Positions 35,293 through 46,984 of a DNA stretch of 64,000 bases are shown here, piece after piece. Each line of letters begins with the position of its first letter. Position 1 is the first letter of the stretch. The translations under genes were made by a program, and so were the position numbers. The stretch is from Dipteris shenzhenensis (Eukaryota; Polypodiophyta; Polypodiopsida; Gleicheniales). The stretch is taken from assembly GCA_047967505.1 (NCBI GenBank), contig CM106540.1; one strand, written 5' to 3'. The notes beneath the pieces were generated by a model. The model saw nothing but the letters and a program-made list of their open reading frames with translations, had not been told where the DNA came from and made no database searches.

Positions 35293-35580
35293 TGTTGGGA
35301 TATCTCAAGGTGTATGCCTCAGGCACACCTTATGTTTCTATGTGTGAGTGCTAGAGGCACAGTTAGGTGCCCACAAGCACAGTTAGGTGGTGGAAAGCCA
35401 CATAGGATGATTGAGAGAATCTAGGAGCAGATTGAGGAGATGATTATGGAGCTCTGAAGTCATCAGTGATGTCAGTGAGCTTGTATGAGGTGCCTACTTA
35501 AGGACCTCACTTTTCTTCATTCCATAAGCAAGTATTCTGAGTTTGTGTCCACTCTACTCTTTCCTTTCAACTTTCCAACA
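35293..35580 (+). repeat. 3' LTR of gag-only element copy 1
   Basis: 288 bp, nearly identical to 33370-33657; followed by the target duplication AAAGA at 35581-35585. Confidence 0.95.
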
Positions 35581-36690
35581 AAAGATGTGCTCTATGTTCT
35601 GAATATTAGCAAGAACCTTTTGTCAGTAGGTCAAATGACGGACCACAACTACCGAGTCATCTTCGATGAACATGAATGCACTATCAGAGACAAATCCAGA
35701 AGATGTCAGCTCTATTAGCAAAAGGTGTCAAGGAAGGACACTTGTACAGAATGCTAGCTACAGTACCAGAGAAGCATGCCATGTCAACTCAACCGCAACA
35801 GATGCCACTATCTGCCATTGCAAAATGGCACAAGAGATATGGTCACATCAATTTCAAGTACTTGTTAGATCTCAAGAATCAGAATATGGCAATTGGGATT
35901 CCAAAGCTACAATTTCTTGGATAAGTCATGCTGCTTCGGCAAACAAAAGCAAACCAATTTTGGCAGAAGTACCTCTCGTGCAGGAGGTATTCTTGATTTG
36001 ATACATATAGATGTATGGGGTTATGCCCAGACCCGTAGCATCAATGGTTCACTTTACCACTTGACTTTCATCGACAACAATAGTAGATATTGTTGGGTCT
36101 ACTTTCTGAAAGAGAAATTTGAAGTCTTTTCCATATTTCAAGAATTCAAAGCCATGGTAGAAAACTAGACAAAAATTCATGAGATCTGATAGAGGAGGTG
36201 AATACATGTCTTCAGCATTCATGAACTTTTGCAGAAATCATGGCATTTGAAGACAATTCACATGTGCAGATACTCCTTAGCAGAATGCAAGAGCTGAAAG
36301 GAAGAATGGTACTTTAGCAGACAGTGCTAGAGCAATGCTTAGTGAGAAGAATCTTTCGAATTAGTATTGGGAGCAATAGCCACTGCGAACTACTTGCTTA
36401 ATCAACTTTCAACCAAATCGATACAGGGTATGACTCCTTACAAAGCATTCACTGGACATAAGCCACACATTGGTCGTCTCCGCATATTTGGTTGCAGAGC
36501 ATATGCCCACATACATGATGATCATCGTCGCAGGAAATTAGATGCGAAGTCATGCAAATGCATCATGGTTGGCTATAATGAAGAAAGCAAAGCATACAAG
36601 TCAATGTATGGTCCCATCAACCGCAAGGTCATTATCTCTAGAGCTGTAATCTTTGATGAGGAATCATACTGGAAAACCTGACACCGATGC
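35581..36690 (+). pseudogene. Copia element A pre-integrase and integrase
   Basis: It resumes the frame after the insertion: LYVLNISKNLLSVGQMTDHN. The GAG-pre-integrase region follows across shifted frames, then integrase starts near 35995 (LDLIHIDVWGYAQTR, LTFIDNNSRYCWVYFLKEKF). The stretch around the second Asp and the Glu is broken by stops. The C-terminal part is clear at 36367-36681 (MTPYKAFTGHKPHI, LRIFGCRAYAHIHDD). RT and RNase H are absent downstream. Confidence 0.87.
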
Positions 36691-36861
36691 ATGCCATACC
36701 GACTCTATGATGAAGACGCATATAAGCAAGGAGGGATGGGAGGTGGATAATACACACCCCCAGTCATCGCTTCAAACTGCCAGCCTAGCACATGCGAGAC
36801 AACAAGAGAATCTCCACACAAGCCCTGTGAATGACATCTTCTCCACACAAACTTTTCTTCA

Positions 36862-38650
36862 AATGGCTCCGAAGCGTAGTTTGAGGCTCACAAATCCATT
36901 GCCTTCTGAACCACAAGAGCTGTCGCTAGAGCTCCTTCGCAAACTCCACCAAGAAAGAGCCCAAACGAGGAGAAGGCAATCGTTATCGTAGAAAGTGAAG
37001 AGATAGAGTCGAATGACGAAACCCCCCAGCCACCGCTCAAGAAACAGATAGTGATGTCCAGTTTTGCCAACTTCAAGGTCTCTTTGGACCTTAGAAAAAA
37101 CCAAAAATGGTTGGAGATTGGTTTGCTTCAGTATGCGAGTCTTCTATGGACATCCTGGAAGGCTCCACAGGATCCTCTCGCATAGTATGAAGCTTTCCAG
37201 AAATCCGAAGGTATGTTAAGCAACAATCTCATGGTGACACCCGAGATTATCTCGAAGGTTTTTCAATTGCCTTTGATTAAGGAGGAAGTTGCATATAAAA
37301 AGGATATAGATAGTGAGATGCACAAGGAATTCGGACCGCCTGAAACACAGAAAAATTATTTCTTTGTTAGTAATGTGCAAGATACAGGCCACCGCCAACA
37401 ACTGGTATGGTATCTCGAAAGGATGTAGCTTTTGGTACCCAAACACAATGAGCCGGGATTCCTACATAGTACTCCGCGTAACCAAGAAGGGCACACGCAT
37501 AAGTTGGGCTCACCTATTGCACTCACGTATGATGAGCGAGATTGCAAAGAAGGATTTGACTACCTCTAATGCACATTCCAAGATTGCACCCTTCATTGTA
37601 GCACTGTTTGAATTTGCAGTGCATAGCAAAGAAGAGATGCGAAACGTGATTATACAATACCGAGAGGATAGAAGAAAACAAATGCATGATAGAGCAGAGC
37701 TACAGGACATTAAAGAGTTCTATAAATTGAAGGATGCAATAGTGCAAGACTTGCAAGAGGCACAATATTCTCAAGATGAAGCATTGCAAGTGGTATATGG
37801 TAAGTTCTTAGCAGACACACTTTGGGACACGCCACTAGCCAAGGAGGAGATGCGTGCTCAGCAAGTAGAATAGAAATCAGCCAAAAAGATCAAGCTCAAC
37901 CAACAAGCAAAAACGATGATGCCAAAGGAAACATGGCTGAAGCCTAAGGATGACATGGCCCGGTTATCCCCAACTCACCCCCCAAGACCCCATTTGAAAA
38001 TTTGTCTCCAATCCGCAAGCTAGACTTACAAGAAACTCATGTCAAGGAAACACAAGCATTGGCAGCACCGGTAGAAGTGTCAAGCATGCAAGCTGACCAC
38101 ACCCTGCTCGTATTCCAACAGTACTTTGAACACCAAAAGAACAACAAGAAAGGCTGTAGCAATAGATCCAATAGTTGCAGAAAGACAAAGAGGCAGTACA
38201 TGAATTCATGCTCAAAAAGTCTGAAATGCAGCAACTGCTTGCCATTGCACAAGCCAAACTTGCAGCACTTGAGAAAGAATATGCAAAGTCTAAGGATCAG
38301 TAGAACAAACATATTGCAAAGCTAACAGCCCAGGTTAAGGTACAACAAGACTACATGCCTTCTGTAACGAGATGGCTCCTAGAAATGAAGGACGAATTCT
38401 TTGTCCAGCTCGACCGTATGGGAGCAAATCACAGTGACCTTCAAATTGAGAACACTTTGTTAAAGCAAATCTATGGGAGCAAATCACAGTGACCTTCAAA
38501 TTGAGAATACTTTGTTAAAGCAACAGATTCTTGCACTTTGGATGCCTTCAGTCTCATCAAATGGAAAGTTTGTGTCCATGCAACAAATATTGTCAAATGG
38601 CTTAGATAATAGTCTCACAGTGCAACGTAGAAATAGAGCAAAGTCTTAGA
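36862..38650 (+). pseudogene. Unrecognised broken gene, coiled-coil-rich, about 450 aa or more
   Basis: The frame starts MAPKRSLRLTNPLPSEP at 36862, shifts near 36975, and can be followed with isolated stops near 37182 and 37426 through MVTPEIISKVFQLPLIKEEV (37228-37287) into the open frame at 37313-37873. That part ends with a charged helical stretch (SKEEMRNVIIQYREDRRKQM). Beyond 37873, fragments such as LLAIAQAKLAALEKEYAKSK suggest more coiled coil. The VTPEIISKVFQLP segment is reminiscent of a domain found in plant transposon-associated proteins, but I cannot place it firmly. It lies between the end of copia A and the LTR end of copia B, so it may be part of a transposon or captured sequence. 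Confidence 0.5.
38418..38525. repeat. 55-bp tandem duplication
   Basis: TATGGGAGCAAATCACAGTG starts copies at 38418 and 38473 that differ at about one position. It lies in the coiled-coil remnant. Confidence 0.92.
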
Positions 38651-38985
38651 GCCCACATGATGTAGATTTAGCTAGTGAGATCCTCTCAAAGGTCAATATC
38701 TTTGTGATTGTGTGTATTTGTTGCTAAGTTAGTGTGAGTAGTGCACCTGATAATGTTCTCTCTAAGCCAGTAGCAATGGCATACATAGATTTTAGTGACA
38801 TGGAGTTAATTAAAATGAAAGGGAAAGTGGCCAATCATGATGTTATTATGTTGTTAAACTTGAATTAAACTTGACATCAATGTGAAGATAGTGGGAGAGA
38901 AGGAAGGAGTCTCACTTGTGGCTTTCTCACATACACAATGGGGGAATACACACAAAGGTGGAGGCTGAAAATAGTTTTCCTCTTC

Positions 38986-39921
38986 TTAGTTGTGAAAGCC
39001 AAAAGAACTCTAGTACAAAGAAATAGAAGAAACCTATATGTGGGTCTCAAACCAAACTCAACTAACTAAGGTGGCATACTAACTGAGCCACGAACTAGAG
39101 TACATAAGGATAGCTTTCATCCAGCTATTATTCATGGGCGGTGTACCAACTGCATCTGCAGCTAACAAGTCGGTGACATAAATGCACAATGGTCACCCTG
39201 GCATATCACGAATGGAGCTCGATATCTCAACACTCCCCCTCGAGCTCAGTCCCAATTTCTGCACACCAAGTAGGTCTCTGAACTTGCGCAGCTTCTCTAC
39301 ACCCAATGCCTTTGTGAATATGTCAGCTACCTGATCCTCTGTGCTGACATAGACTAGATCAATAAGACCTAGTAAAACCTTCTTCTGCACATAGTGATAA
39401 TGTACCTCAATGTGCTTTGTTCTAGCATGATAGAATGGGTTATTTGCCAAGTTTTAGTTGTGAAAGCCAAAAGAACTCTAGTACAAAGAAATAGAAGAAA
39501 CCTATATGTGGGTCTCAAACCAAACTCAACTAACTAAGGTGGCATACTAACTGAGCCACGAACTAGAGTACATAAGGATAGCTTTCATCCAGCTATTATT
39601 CATGGGCGGTGTACCAACTGCATCTGCAGCTAACAAGTCGGTGACATAAATGCACAATTTTCACTCTGGCATATCACGAATGGAGCTCGATATCTCAACA
39701 CTCCCCCTCGAGCTCAGTCCCAATTTCTGCACACCAAGTAGGTCTCTGAACTTGCGCAGCTTCTCTACACCCAATGCCTTTGTGAATATGTCAGCTACCT
39801 GATCCTCTGTGCTGACATAGACTAGATCAATAAGACCTAGTAAAACCTTCTTCTGCACATAGTGATAATGTACCTCAATGTGCTTTGTTCTAGCATGATA
39901 GAATGGGTTATTTGCCAAGTT
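38986..39921. repeat. 468-bp tandem duplication across the LTR/RNase H junction of copia B
   Basis: 38986-39453 and 39454-39921 are almost identical (differences near 39189-39196 versus 39658-39665). The unit covers part of the LTR, the polypurine tract and the last ~73 codons of RNase H. Confidence 0.93.
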
Positions 39922-42900
39922 TATACTGCTCATGTTGTCACAATAAATGACAACTGGCCCATCTGTAGACTGATGCATATCATAAAGTAGCTTATGCAAC
40001 CAAGCTACCTCACATGCAGCCATCGCTGCACCCCTACACTCAGCCTGTGTGCTCGACAAGGCAACTGTAGGTTGTTTCTTGCTGCTCCAAGTGACTGTAG
40101 CACTCCCAAAAGAGAACACATATCCACTGGTAGATCGTCTATCAGAAATACTACCAGCCCAATCAGCATCAGTGTATCCATGCAACTGTATTTGAACCCC
40201 AGCCTCATAAAATAGTCCATACTGCAATGTGGACTTCACATACCTGAGTATGCATCTAGCCGCATCCAAATGTGGTTTCCTTGGAGCCTGCATAAATTGA
40301 CTTACCAATCCAACAGCATAGCTCAAATCTAGCCTGGTAATAGTCATATAAATCAAACTTCCTACTATGCGTCTATACATAGTAGGGTCTTCCAGAAGCT
40401 CACCTGCATCTGCGCTCAGCTTCACATTCTGCTCCAAAGGAACTGAAATAGGCTTACAGCCTATCATCCCATATTTGTACAGCATGTCCAATCCATACTG
40501 CCTCTACAAGAGCCATATCCCACTTGGTGATCCAATCACCTCAATGCCCAAGAAATAATGCAGCTCTTCCAAATCCTTCATCTCAAACTTCTGCTTCGAT
40601 AGCATTTTCACATGAAAAATATCTTCATCACTATCACCTGTGATGATCAAATCATCAACATATGACAAGCAGCATAATACCGTTCTCTGTTTTTCTCACA
40701 TAAAGTGAGAAATCTGCCTTGGAAATCTGAAAGCCAATAGTGACAAGATACTGTCCTATTTTGTCAGACCATGCTCTTGGTGCTTGCTTCAAGCCATACA
40801 AGGCTTTCTTCAACCTATAAACAAACTCAGGATGAATAGCATGAACATAACCTGGTGGCTGCTCCATAAAGACCTCTTCTTGCAAATCACCATGCAAGAA
40901 GGCATTCTTTATAGCCATCTGATGTAAAGACCATCCCTTTGATGCAGCCATAGCAATGACTGCTCTTATAGTTGCCATCCTTGCAACCAGACTGAATGTT
41001 TCTTCATAATCAATGCCATTTGTCTGTGCATACCCCTTGACAACTAATCTTGCCTTGTATCTGTTCACAGAACCATCTACATTGTGCTTCACCTTATAAA
41101 CCCACTTACAACCAATTGCATTCTTGTCTTTAGGCAAAGGCACTGATTCCCATGTAGCATTTGTTTCCAAGGAATCCATTTCTTCATCCATGGCTTTCTC
41201 CCATTTTTCTTTTCCCATGGCTTGCTCAAAAGAAGTGGGTTCTAGTTCCTGTATCACCTTGACCATATAGGCATAGTGAATGGCTGTAAATGCATGATAT
41301 TTCAGCCTATCCACAGGATACCTAGCTCTGGTAGACCTGTGCAAAATAGACTCACTTCCAGGTGCTCTCAAAACATCCCTGGTCTTCCTTACTCCAAGTG
41401 TAACAACAGAAGGAATACCCAACTCATCATCAATGCTCTGTTCTGAGCCACTGGATTCACCATCCACATAAGAGTGACCTGCATTCACATCAAACATGGG
41501 CTGATCTACCTTTTCTTTTTCTTTTCGTGATACCTGCATACCACTATCTGCATTGCTTTGAGGAGATTCTCCTGATCTCAATCTGCCTGTCCATGGCGAA
41601 GTATGTGAACCACTGCTAGAGGACACTGCAGGTCCACTAATATTTCGTGATTGCTGCTGTGAATTCTGTGCAGCATTACCATTTTGTGCATCTACATCAT
41701 CAATCACATTTACTGGTTTATACCAGCTACTCATCTCATCAAAGACAACATCTCTGCTCACTGTAAACTTATGAGTAGAAGGGTTATAGCATCTATACCC
41801 TTTCTGTTGCAGAGAATAACCAATAAAGATGCACTTCTCAGCTTTTGGATCCAACTTGGTCCTCAAATAGGCAATGCAACCAAAATTTTTCAAATGAGAA
41901 ATATCTGGTTTCCTACCAGTATACATCTCCTCTGGTGTCATGCCATGTATTGCTGCAGTGGGAGTTCTGTTCATTATGTAAACTGCTGTAGCAACTGCTT
42001 CAGCCCAATAATAATCTGGTAGGTCTTTTTCATTTAGCATGGCCCGAGATACCTCTTCAATATGCCTGTTTTTCCTTTCTGCAAGTCCATTTTGCTGTGG
42101 GGTATGACTGCATGAATATTGCTACTTTATGCCATGCTCTTGCAGGAACCTTGCAAACTCATTTGAGAGGTACTCTCCCCCTCCATCTGACCTTAGGCAT
42201 TTTAATTGCAGGCCTGTTTCTTTTTCAACCATAGCTTTAAAAGCTTTGAAATGCCCAAACATTTCACTTTGCTTTTTCATAAAATGCACCCAAACTTTTC
42301 TGCTGCAGTCATCAATAAAAGTGACAAAGTAATGATAGCCTCCAATAGATGCAGCTTTAGTAGTCCACACATCAGAGTGGATTAATTCCAATGGCTTCTT
42401 ACTCTCTTGAACATGTCTAGGAAATGGTTTCCTTGTCTGTTTTCCAAATTGACAGGCTTCACATATCTTATGCATTTCTACAACCTTGAATTTAGGCAAT
42501 CCTGCAATAATATTTTGGGCTTGCATTGATTTAAGTCATTGTACATTAACATGACCAATGCGTTTATGCCAGATATCAATATCTGCAACTACGCCGGTCC
42601 ATGTGCAAACATTGCTGCACTCAATTCAGGCATGTCTGCATCCAACGTAAACATCCTGCCCTTCTTCTTTCCTTTTGCTATCAAGCGACCAATATTTTTC
42701 ATATCCTCAACAAAGCATCCATGAGGGTTAAATCTGACCTCCAAGCCCTGCTCAACCATTTGACCAACATAAACTAGATTCTTGGTGATATTCGGGACAT
42801 GAAATACATCAAAGAGGTATTTCTTTTTCCCATCCTGCATAGACAAAGGAATTTTACCAATCTACACAATAGGATGTGCAGTATCATCACCAGTCTCCAC

Positions 42901-43018
42901 AAATCCTGGTCTTTCCATTTTCCTTGCATCCTGCATCCATTCTTCATAACCTATCATGTGGTTTGATGCACCTGAGTCAACATACCACACATCATTGCTT
43001 TCTTCTATCTCAACAATC
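39661..43018 (-). pseudogene. Copia B pol pseudogene (protease, integrase, RT, RNase H)
   Basis: Protease WYVDSGASNHMIGYEEWM is readable near 42940-42995. The pre-integrase zinc finger and integrase start at 42526 (CEACQFGKQTRKPFPRH, HSDVWTTKAA, TFIDDCSRKVWVHFMKK, LRSDGGGEYLSNEFARF), with one stop near 42122 before HTPQQNGLAERKNRH. The long frame 40655-42040 covers the integrase C-terminus, linker and RT (WVYKVKHNVDGSVNRYKAR, IKNAFLHGDLQEEVFMEQPP, LYGLKQAPRAWSDKI). A one-base shift near 40668 precedes YVDDLIIT, the catalytic box. RNase H is open at 39661-40491 (YTDADWAGSISDRRSTSGYV, STQAECRGAA, ADIFTKAL). About three to five lesions separate it from an intact pol. Confidence 0.92.
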
Positions 43019-43369
43019 AACACACAATGTAATTAAATCCAAGCTCATAAAGAGGCTGAAACTTAACACTAGTCCATTTGACTGTGCGTATACATGCACA
43101 ATGATAGATGAAAGCTCTACTAAAGTATGTGATCAAATTCTTAACTAGTAAGAGATTTGGATTCAAGACTATGTGGAGAAGTTGGATCTTGAAATGACCA
43201 GGCTTGCTCACACACAAATATAGCCTTGGGAAAACCATGGCATTCTAATAAGAATGATTGGAAAATATACATTTATGTTGATGAATGATGCGCAATACAC
43301 TCTGCAACATGAAAAGGATTTGCCTCGAGACAGTTAGTCTCCATGATGAAGTTTGCAAAACTCGAAAAG

Positions 43370-43700
43370 ACTAATTAGATTGTAGAGGAGTTCTTTGATT
43401 ATTTTAGGGATGAGTTGCCTTATGGATAATGGATTACCTCCAGAGAAGAATGTTCTACATCAGATTGAACTTATTTCAGGGCAAATAGTCCTCCCTATAA
43501 ATTAAGTTTTACTGAAGAAGCTAAGGTGTGAAGACAACTGGAATAATACCTCAAGCTGAGGCTGATTCAGCCCAGTTTCTTAACTTTCACTTTGCTAGTG
43601 ACATTGAAGAAGAAGAAAAATGATACCTTTCATCTCTATATAGATCACAGAGGATTCAACAATATTACTACTAAGCACAGATAGTCGATGACTTCTAAGT
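43370..43700 (+). pseudogene. Small Ty3/gypsy reverse transcriptase fragment
   Basis: Across frames the stretch reads DELPYG, LPPEKNVLHQIELISGQ and LYIDHRGFNNITTKH, which match in order the region before RT and the first RT motif of gypsy elements. No catalytic box is left. It lies just outside the broken end of copia B. Confidence 0.7.
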
Positions 43701-45830
43701 GACCAACATTTGTATTATATTTGGTTTTTTCTTCATGTATATGGTTAAGAAGTCTAATGTCACGGTTGTCAGTGGGAGTGATTATATGACTAGGTGAGTC
43801 TGAAGGCCAAAGGCCTAGGTGCTCCAACTTGCAAATTATGCCTAGGGGCAAATGGTTAAAAGGTATCCCAAGAAGGGATCAAAGGGGTATCTAAGGACGG
43901 CCTTGGAAATAGGACATGTAGCAATCTAGACTCATCTAGGGAACTAGGGGACTTTAGAATGAACCAAGTGAACTAAAATGTGGTGTGGAATCAAAGTTAG
44001 GTGTTTGACAGACCTTAGGTTCGGAGAAGATTTGGACAATCGCATGTGAATATTTTCTTGCATTGTACAGAAATTTATTATTTATTATTTTTATAGAGAG
44101 AAATTTCTATTAGTACTTGAAAATAAAACCTCGATGGTTTCAGTTCCCATAAGGAGCTAAAAAACCAATAATTACAAGGGCAATGTTGTTAGAAGAAAAA
44201 CAATCATGTTCCCAGGGCACCGGCTCACTACTTAGGTTGCCTCTAGAACGGGGGCTAACAGCCACAAAGGTGGTATGTCCCATGGAAAGAGTGTAGAAAA
44301 TCCCTATAAGCCAAACCTTGTAGAAGCAGTCCCGCCTTTCGATAGTCCCTCTCGAACATGGAGTGCCACTCCCAAGTAGCATGCAGCATGAAAATGATAT
44401 CTTGCTAGATGACCACTAGGGTAGCTGTCAGAGTCTTTAGATGTCCCCCCATCACCTACTGCAACAAGCAACCCAAATAATCAAGGTAGTGATGCTGGCC
44501 ACTGTCTCCTAGACACCACCCTCTAGTGAGAACATCGGTTGTGAATAGGTGGGTGGTGCTGCAAACATCAATCCAAAGACGTGGCGGGGATGAATCTTTC
44601 ATTTGTACTATGGAGTATAGTAATCCAAATTGTAGGTGGGTCAAAGGCCTCAATCCAAGAGACCTACTGGCCATGGATCCTGTAAGCGGGTGACCCTGGG
44701 TCAATGGAAAAACCATGCCCACCCTCTGTGAGCCATGCTACCATGTGAAGTCCCTCTGCATCTGTTGTGTGCTAGCCACAATCCGAAATGTTGCAAGCCA
44801 AATTCTCTGCATAGTCATGCAGGGATAGTTCCTAGTACTCCCTTTGCACAACAAAGGCATCTGCGATCACCATGCATCTGCTTTGACTAGGGACCAATGG
44901 GCAGCCCGCCATGAGCCATCAATCAGAAGAAATAGGAAATCATCCATGGTGTCAGGCTAGACCAAAGGTGAGGCCAAAAGCATGATATGACCCCTTCCTC
45001 GAAACATCCTGCTCAACCCAGTGATGCTCCCTCTATGGGGTCCAAGCTGCAGCCTCTAACTGTTTCTGCCAATGAACGATGTGTGTCTTGTAAGAGAAGA
45101 AGGAAACCTCCTCCACTCTATTTTACTCTCCCACTTGTACAGGACAAAACCACTCACCAGGTCCCACTACAAGTCACGGAGAGGTCGGCCCTCCTAGATC
45201 CAAAGGCGACAAACTTCTCCCCTCTGATCCCACAAGAAAATGTGTCTAGGTCTATGTGCCAAGCCTTGCCTACTACCTACTACCCTGATCCACTGCCACT
45301 CAAGCTCCTCCTAATCTCCCACCTCCCCATCGTCACTCTCTAACACACCCTGTAAGAGGCCACCTGCTCCCAAGGAGATTCACACGAGAAAACTTATGAT
45401 ATCACGTGAGTGTACATTAAGGGGGGGGGGTTGAGATGAGGTATAAGCTTGTACATTAGGGGTGGGGGCCCTTTTTACTTTCTACCAATGTTAAATTTAA
45501 ACTAGGGACGCCATGCCATATTGGGTCGCCGAGGGGGGGGTAGGGCACTACTAACTATTACCCGAAACATAAAAGAAACGCACACATTTGACTAGTTACA
45601 ATCGGCCATGTTCAAAATCTATGCATGACCAAAAACCATTTACTATGTTTAATTTTACACCATGGTAAGGAAACATAAAGGGATAATATTAGCCCATCAA
45701 GGTTGGTGGATCTCTCGGCTATCCCGATGAACCAAAAATTTGGGCCACCTCCTCTGCTACTGTGGCCAGGCGCTCTCGGGGCATCGGTCATCCAAACATT
45801 GGAAGTATGCTAATGGACATACCATAGCAG
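43701..45830. other. Intergenic stretch, no recognised gene
   Basis: Frames at 44140-44382, 44456-44722 (minus) and 44987-45343 (plus, 118 aa, Pro-rich) have no family resemblance I can name. There is a G homopolymer of ten bases at about 45421. No LTR ends or tandem arrays were seen. Confidence 0.4.
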
Positions 45831-45886
45831 TTGCTCCTCGGAATGGTAACCTCTTTTAACTTTCCTTAAATGATGATATTGCTAAT

Positions 45887-46280
45887 GTGGTTACAGCCCC
45901 TGGTGATCTGGACTGCAAGCTATGGCATCATCGTTTTGTTCATTCGGATTTTGCCAAGATACTTGCTATAAATCGTCATGATCTTGTGGATGGTATGAAT
46001 CTCCCAGCTCGTCTTCACATGTGCCTCTATGAATATTACGCTCTTGGCAAGCATCATCAAAAACCCTTTCATGCATCTACTTCAACTCATTCATATGCTT
46101 TATTGGATCTTGTTCACACTGATATATGTGGACCTTTTCCTCCATCCAAGTCTTTCTACGGGTATTTCATCCCTTTCATTGACGATTGGTCAAGATATAC
46201 AACTGCATTTCTCTTGCGACATAAGTCAGAAGCCTTATCAGTATTCAAGCAATATAAAACTCACAATGCAGAGCATGCAC
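45887..46280 (+). pseudogene. Copia pre-integrase/integrase fragment
   Basis: The frame reads LDCKLWHHRFVHSDFAKIL (pre-integrase), then LHMCLYEYYALGKHHQKPF, where one Cys of the zinc finger is replaced, then LDLVHTDICGPFPPSKS and FIPFIDDWSRYTTAFLLRHK of the integrase core. It ends about 46280, before the second catalytic Asp. It is closest in style to a lineage different from copia A and B. Confidence 0.82.
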
Positions 46281-46329
46281 TTCCAGTCAAAGGTTTGTTG
46301 AGCCAAAATCAATATACTTTAGCATAGGA

Positions 46330-46984
46330 AACAAATTCAAACAAAGTTCATCAGCATTACATCCAAGATTGCTTCTCATACCCTTGAGAAACAGTGTTAA
46401 TGGAGAGATATATACACACATGAAAATGAAAGAATAAAATGCCTTCTGAATACCCTTGGCAAGCAATATTTTACACACAAGCTTTAATAAGTAAATCAGT
46501 CTTACTATTTTGGACCCCAAAACGTCAAGAGTCCCCTGTGAGACATGAACTTAAATAGCAGGACAACTATTCTCAAAGTTCAAGCAAGGTCTGCAATGCA
46601 TCTTCTGAAGTTTCAAATGGGGTTCCGAAAACGTGTATGCGATACCTCTTTTGTTGCTGAATTTTACAATTTGATGTCGCAATCTTCACTGCTTGTTTTA
46701 CTAGGAAAAGACTCATATCAAGTGAAAAACACGTGATTGAAACCCACATGTCATGCAATCATTCTAGGTGCAAGATCTCTTAAGATCATGCATGGATTCT
46801 TATGTTGAGCAAAGTGTGGCCTTGAAAGGATAATGAATAGGTGGCATTGTAATAGCAAAGCTTCCTACTTACAGGTCTTTTTATTCTTTCATCGGACCGT
46901 GTCACAGCAATTCCTGCCTTCTGCTCAGCAATTATATAACGAGTTCTGTATTGTTGCCTTTCAAACCCTTTTCCTCCATCCTGT
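46330..46984. other. 3' flank of the PLS-class PPR gene
   Basis: No separate gene recognised. On the minus strand, just after the PPR stop, one frame gives RMEEKGLK, the expected continuation of an E-domain PPR. A different frame stays open from about 46990 leftward for some 60 codons (ERQQYRTRYIIAEQKAGIAV). Neither reaches a DYW domain. Confidence 0.45.

Larger units (their letters stand above)
33370..35580 (+). mobile_element. Small gag-only copia-type LTR element, copy 1 (2,211 bp)
   Basis: Both LTRs are 288 bp (33370-33657 and 35293-35580) with TGTTGG...CCAACA ends, differing at six positions, so about 98% identical. The primer site TGGTATCAGAGCC at 33658-33670 adjoins LTR 1, and a polypurine tract CTTGAGGGGGGGTT at about 35279-35292 precedes LTR 2. 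Between them lie a leader, a short gag remnant (34517-34924) and a conserved 3' non-coding block. No protease, integrase or RT occurs. It depends on another element for movement and resembles the class called terminal-repeat retrotransposons with a GAG domain (TR-GAG). A second full copy lies at 58350-61050. Confidence 0.93.
26783..36690 (+). mobile_element. Ty1/copia element A, interrupted by two later insertions
   Basis: This host element reads in plus orientation: gag start at 26945-27198, gag continuation to protease at 32239-33369, and pre-integrase to integrase at 35581-36681. Between these lie a minus-strand copia (27199-32238) and a small gag-only element (33370-35580), each flanked by a 5-bp target duplication. 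Its own LTRs are not visible: the left side abuts the satellite after about 160 bp of leader, and RT/RNase H are lost on the right, where an unrelated open frame starts at about 36862. Confidence 0.88.
38849..43018 (-). mobile_element. Ty1/copia element B, minus strand, 5'-truncated
   Basis: Read on the minus strand it holds protease, integrase, RT, RNase H, then a polypurine tract (GAGGGGGAG) and an LTR starting TGTTGAGATATC whose plus-strand right edge is 39700 (and 39232 in the duplicated copy). The LTR left edge is probably TGTTGTTAAAC at 38849, giving an LTR of about 384 bp. The upstream end breaks off near 43018, just before the protease active site, so gag, the primer site and the 5' LTR are missing. 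Coding decay is light (a few stops and shifts), so the copy is fairly young. Confidence 0.85.

Noticed and set aside
45700-45732. Words resembling the start of 5.8S rRNA (GGATCTCTCGGCT...GATGAA)
   Set aside because: The similarity covers about 25 bases with gaps, and no continuing 5.8S, ITS or 28S sequence follows.
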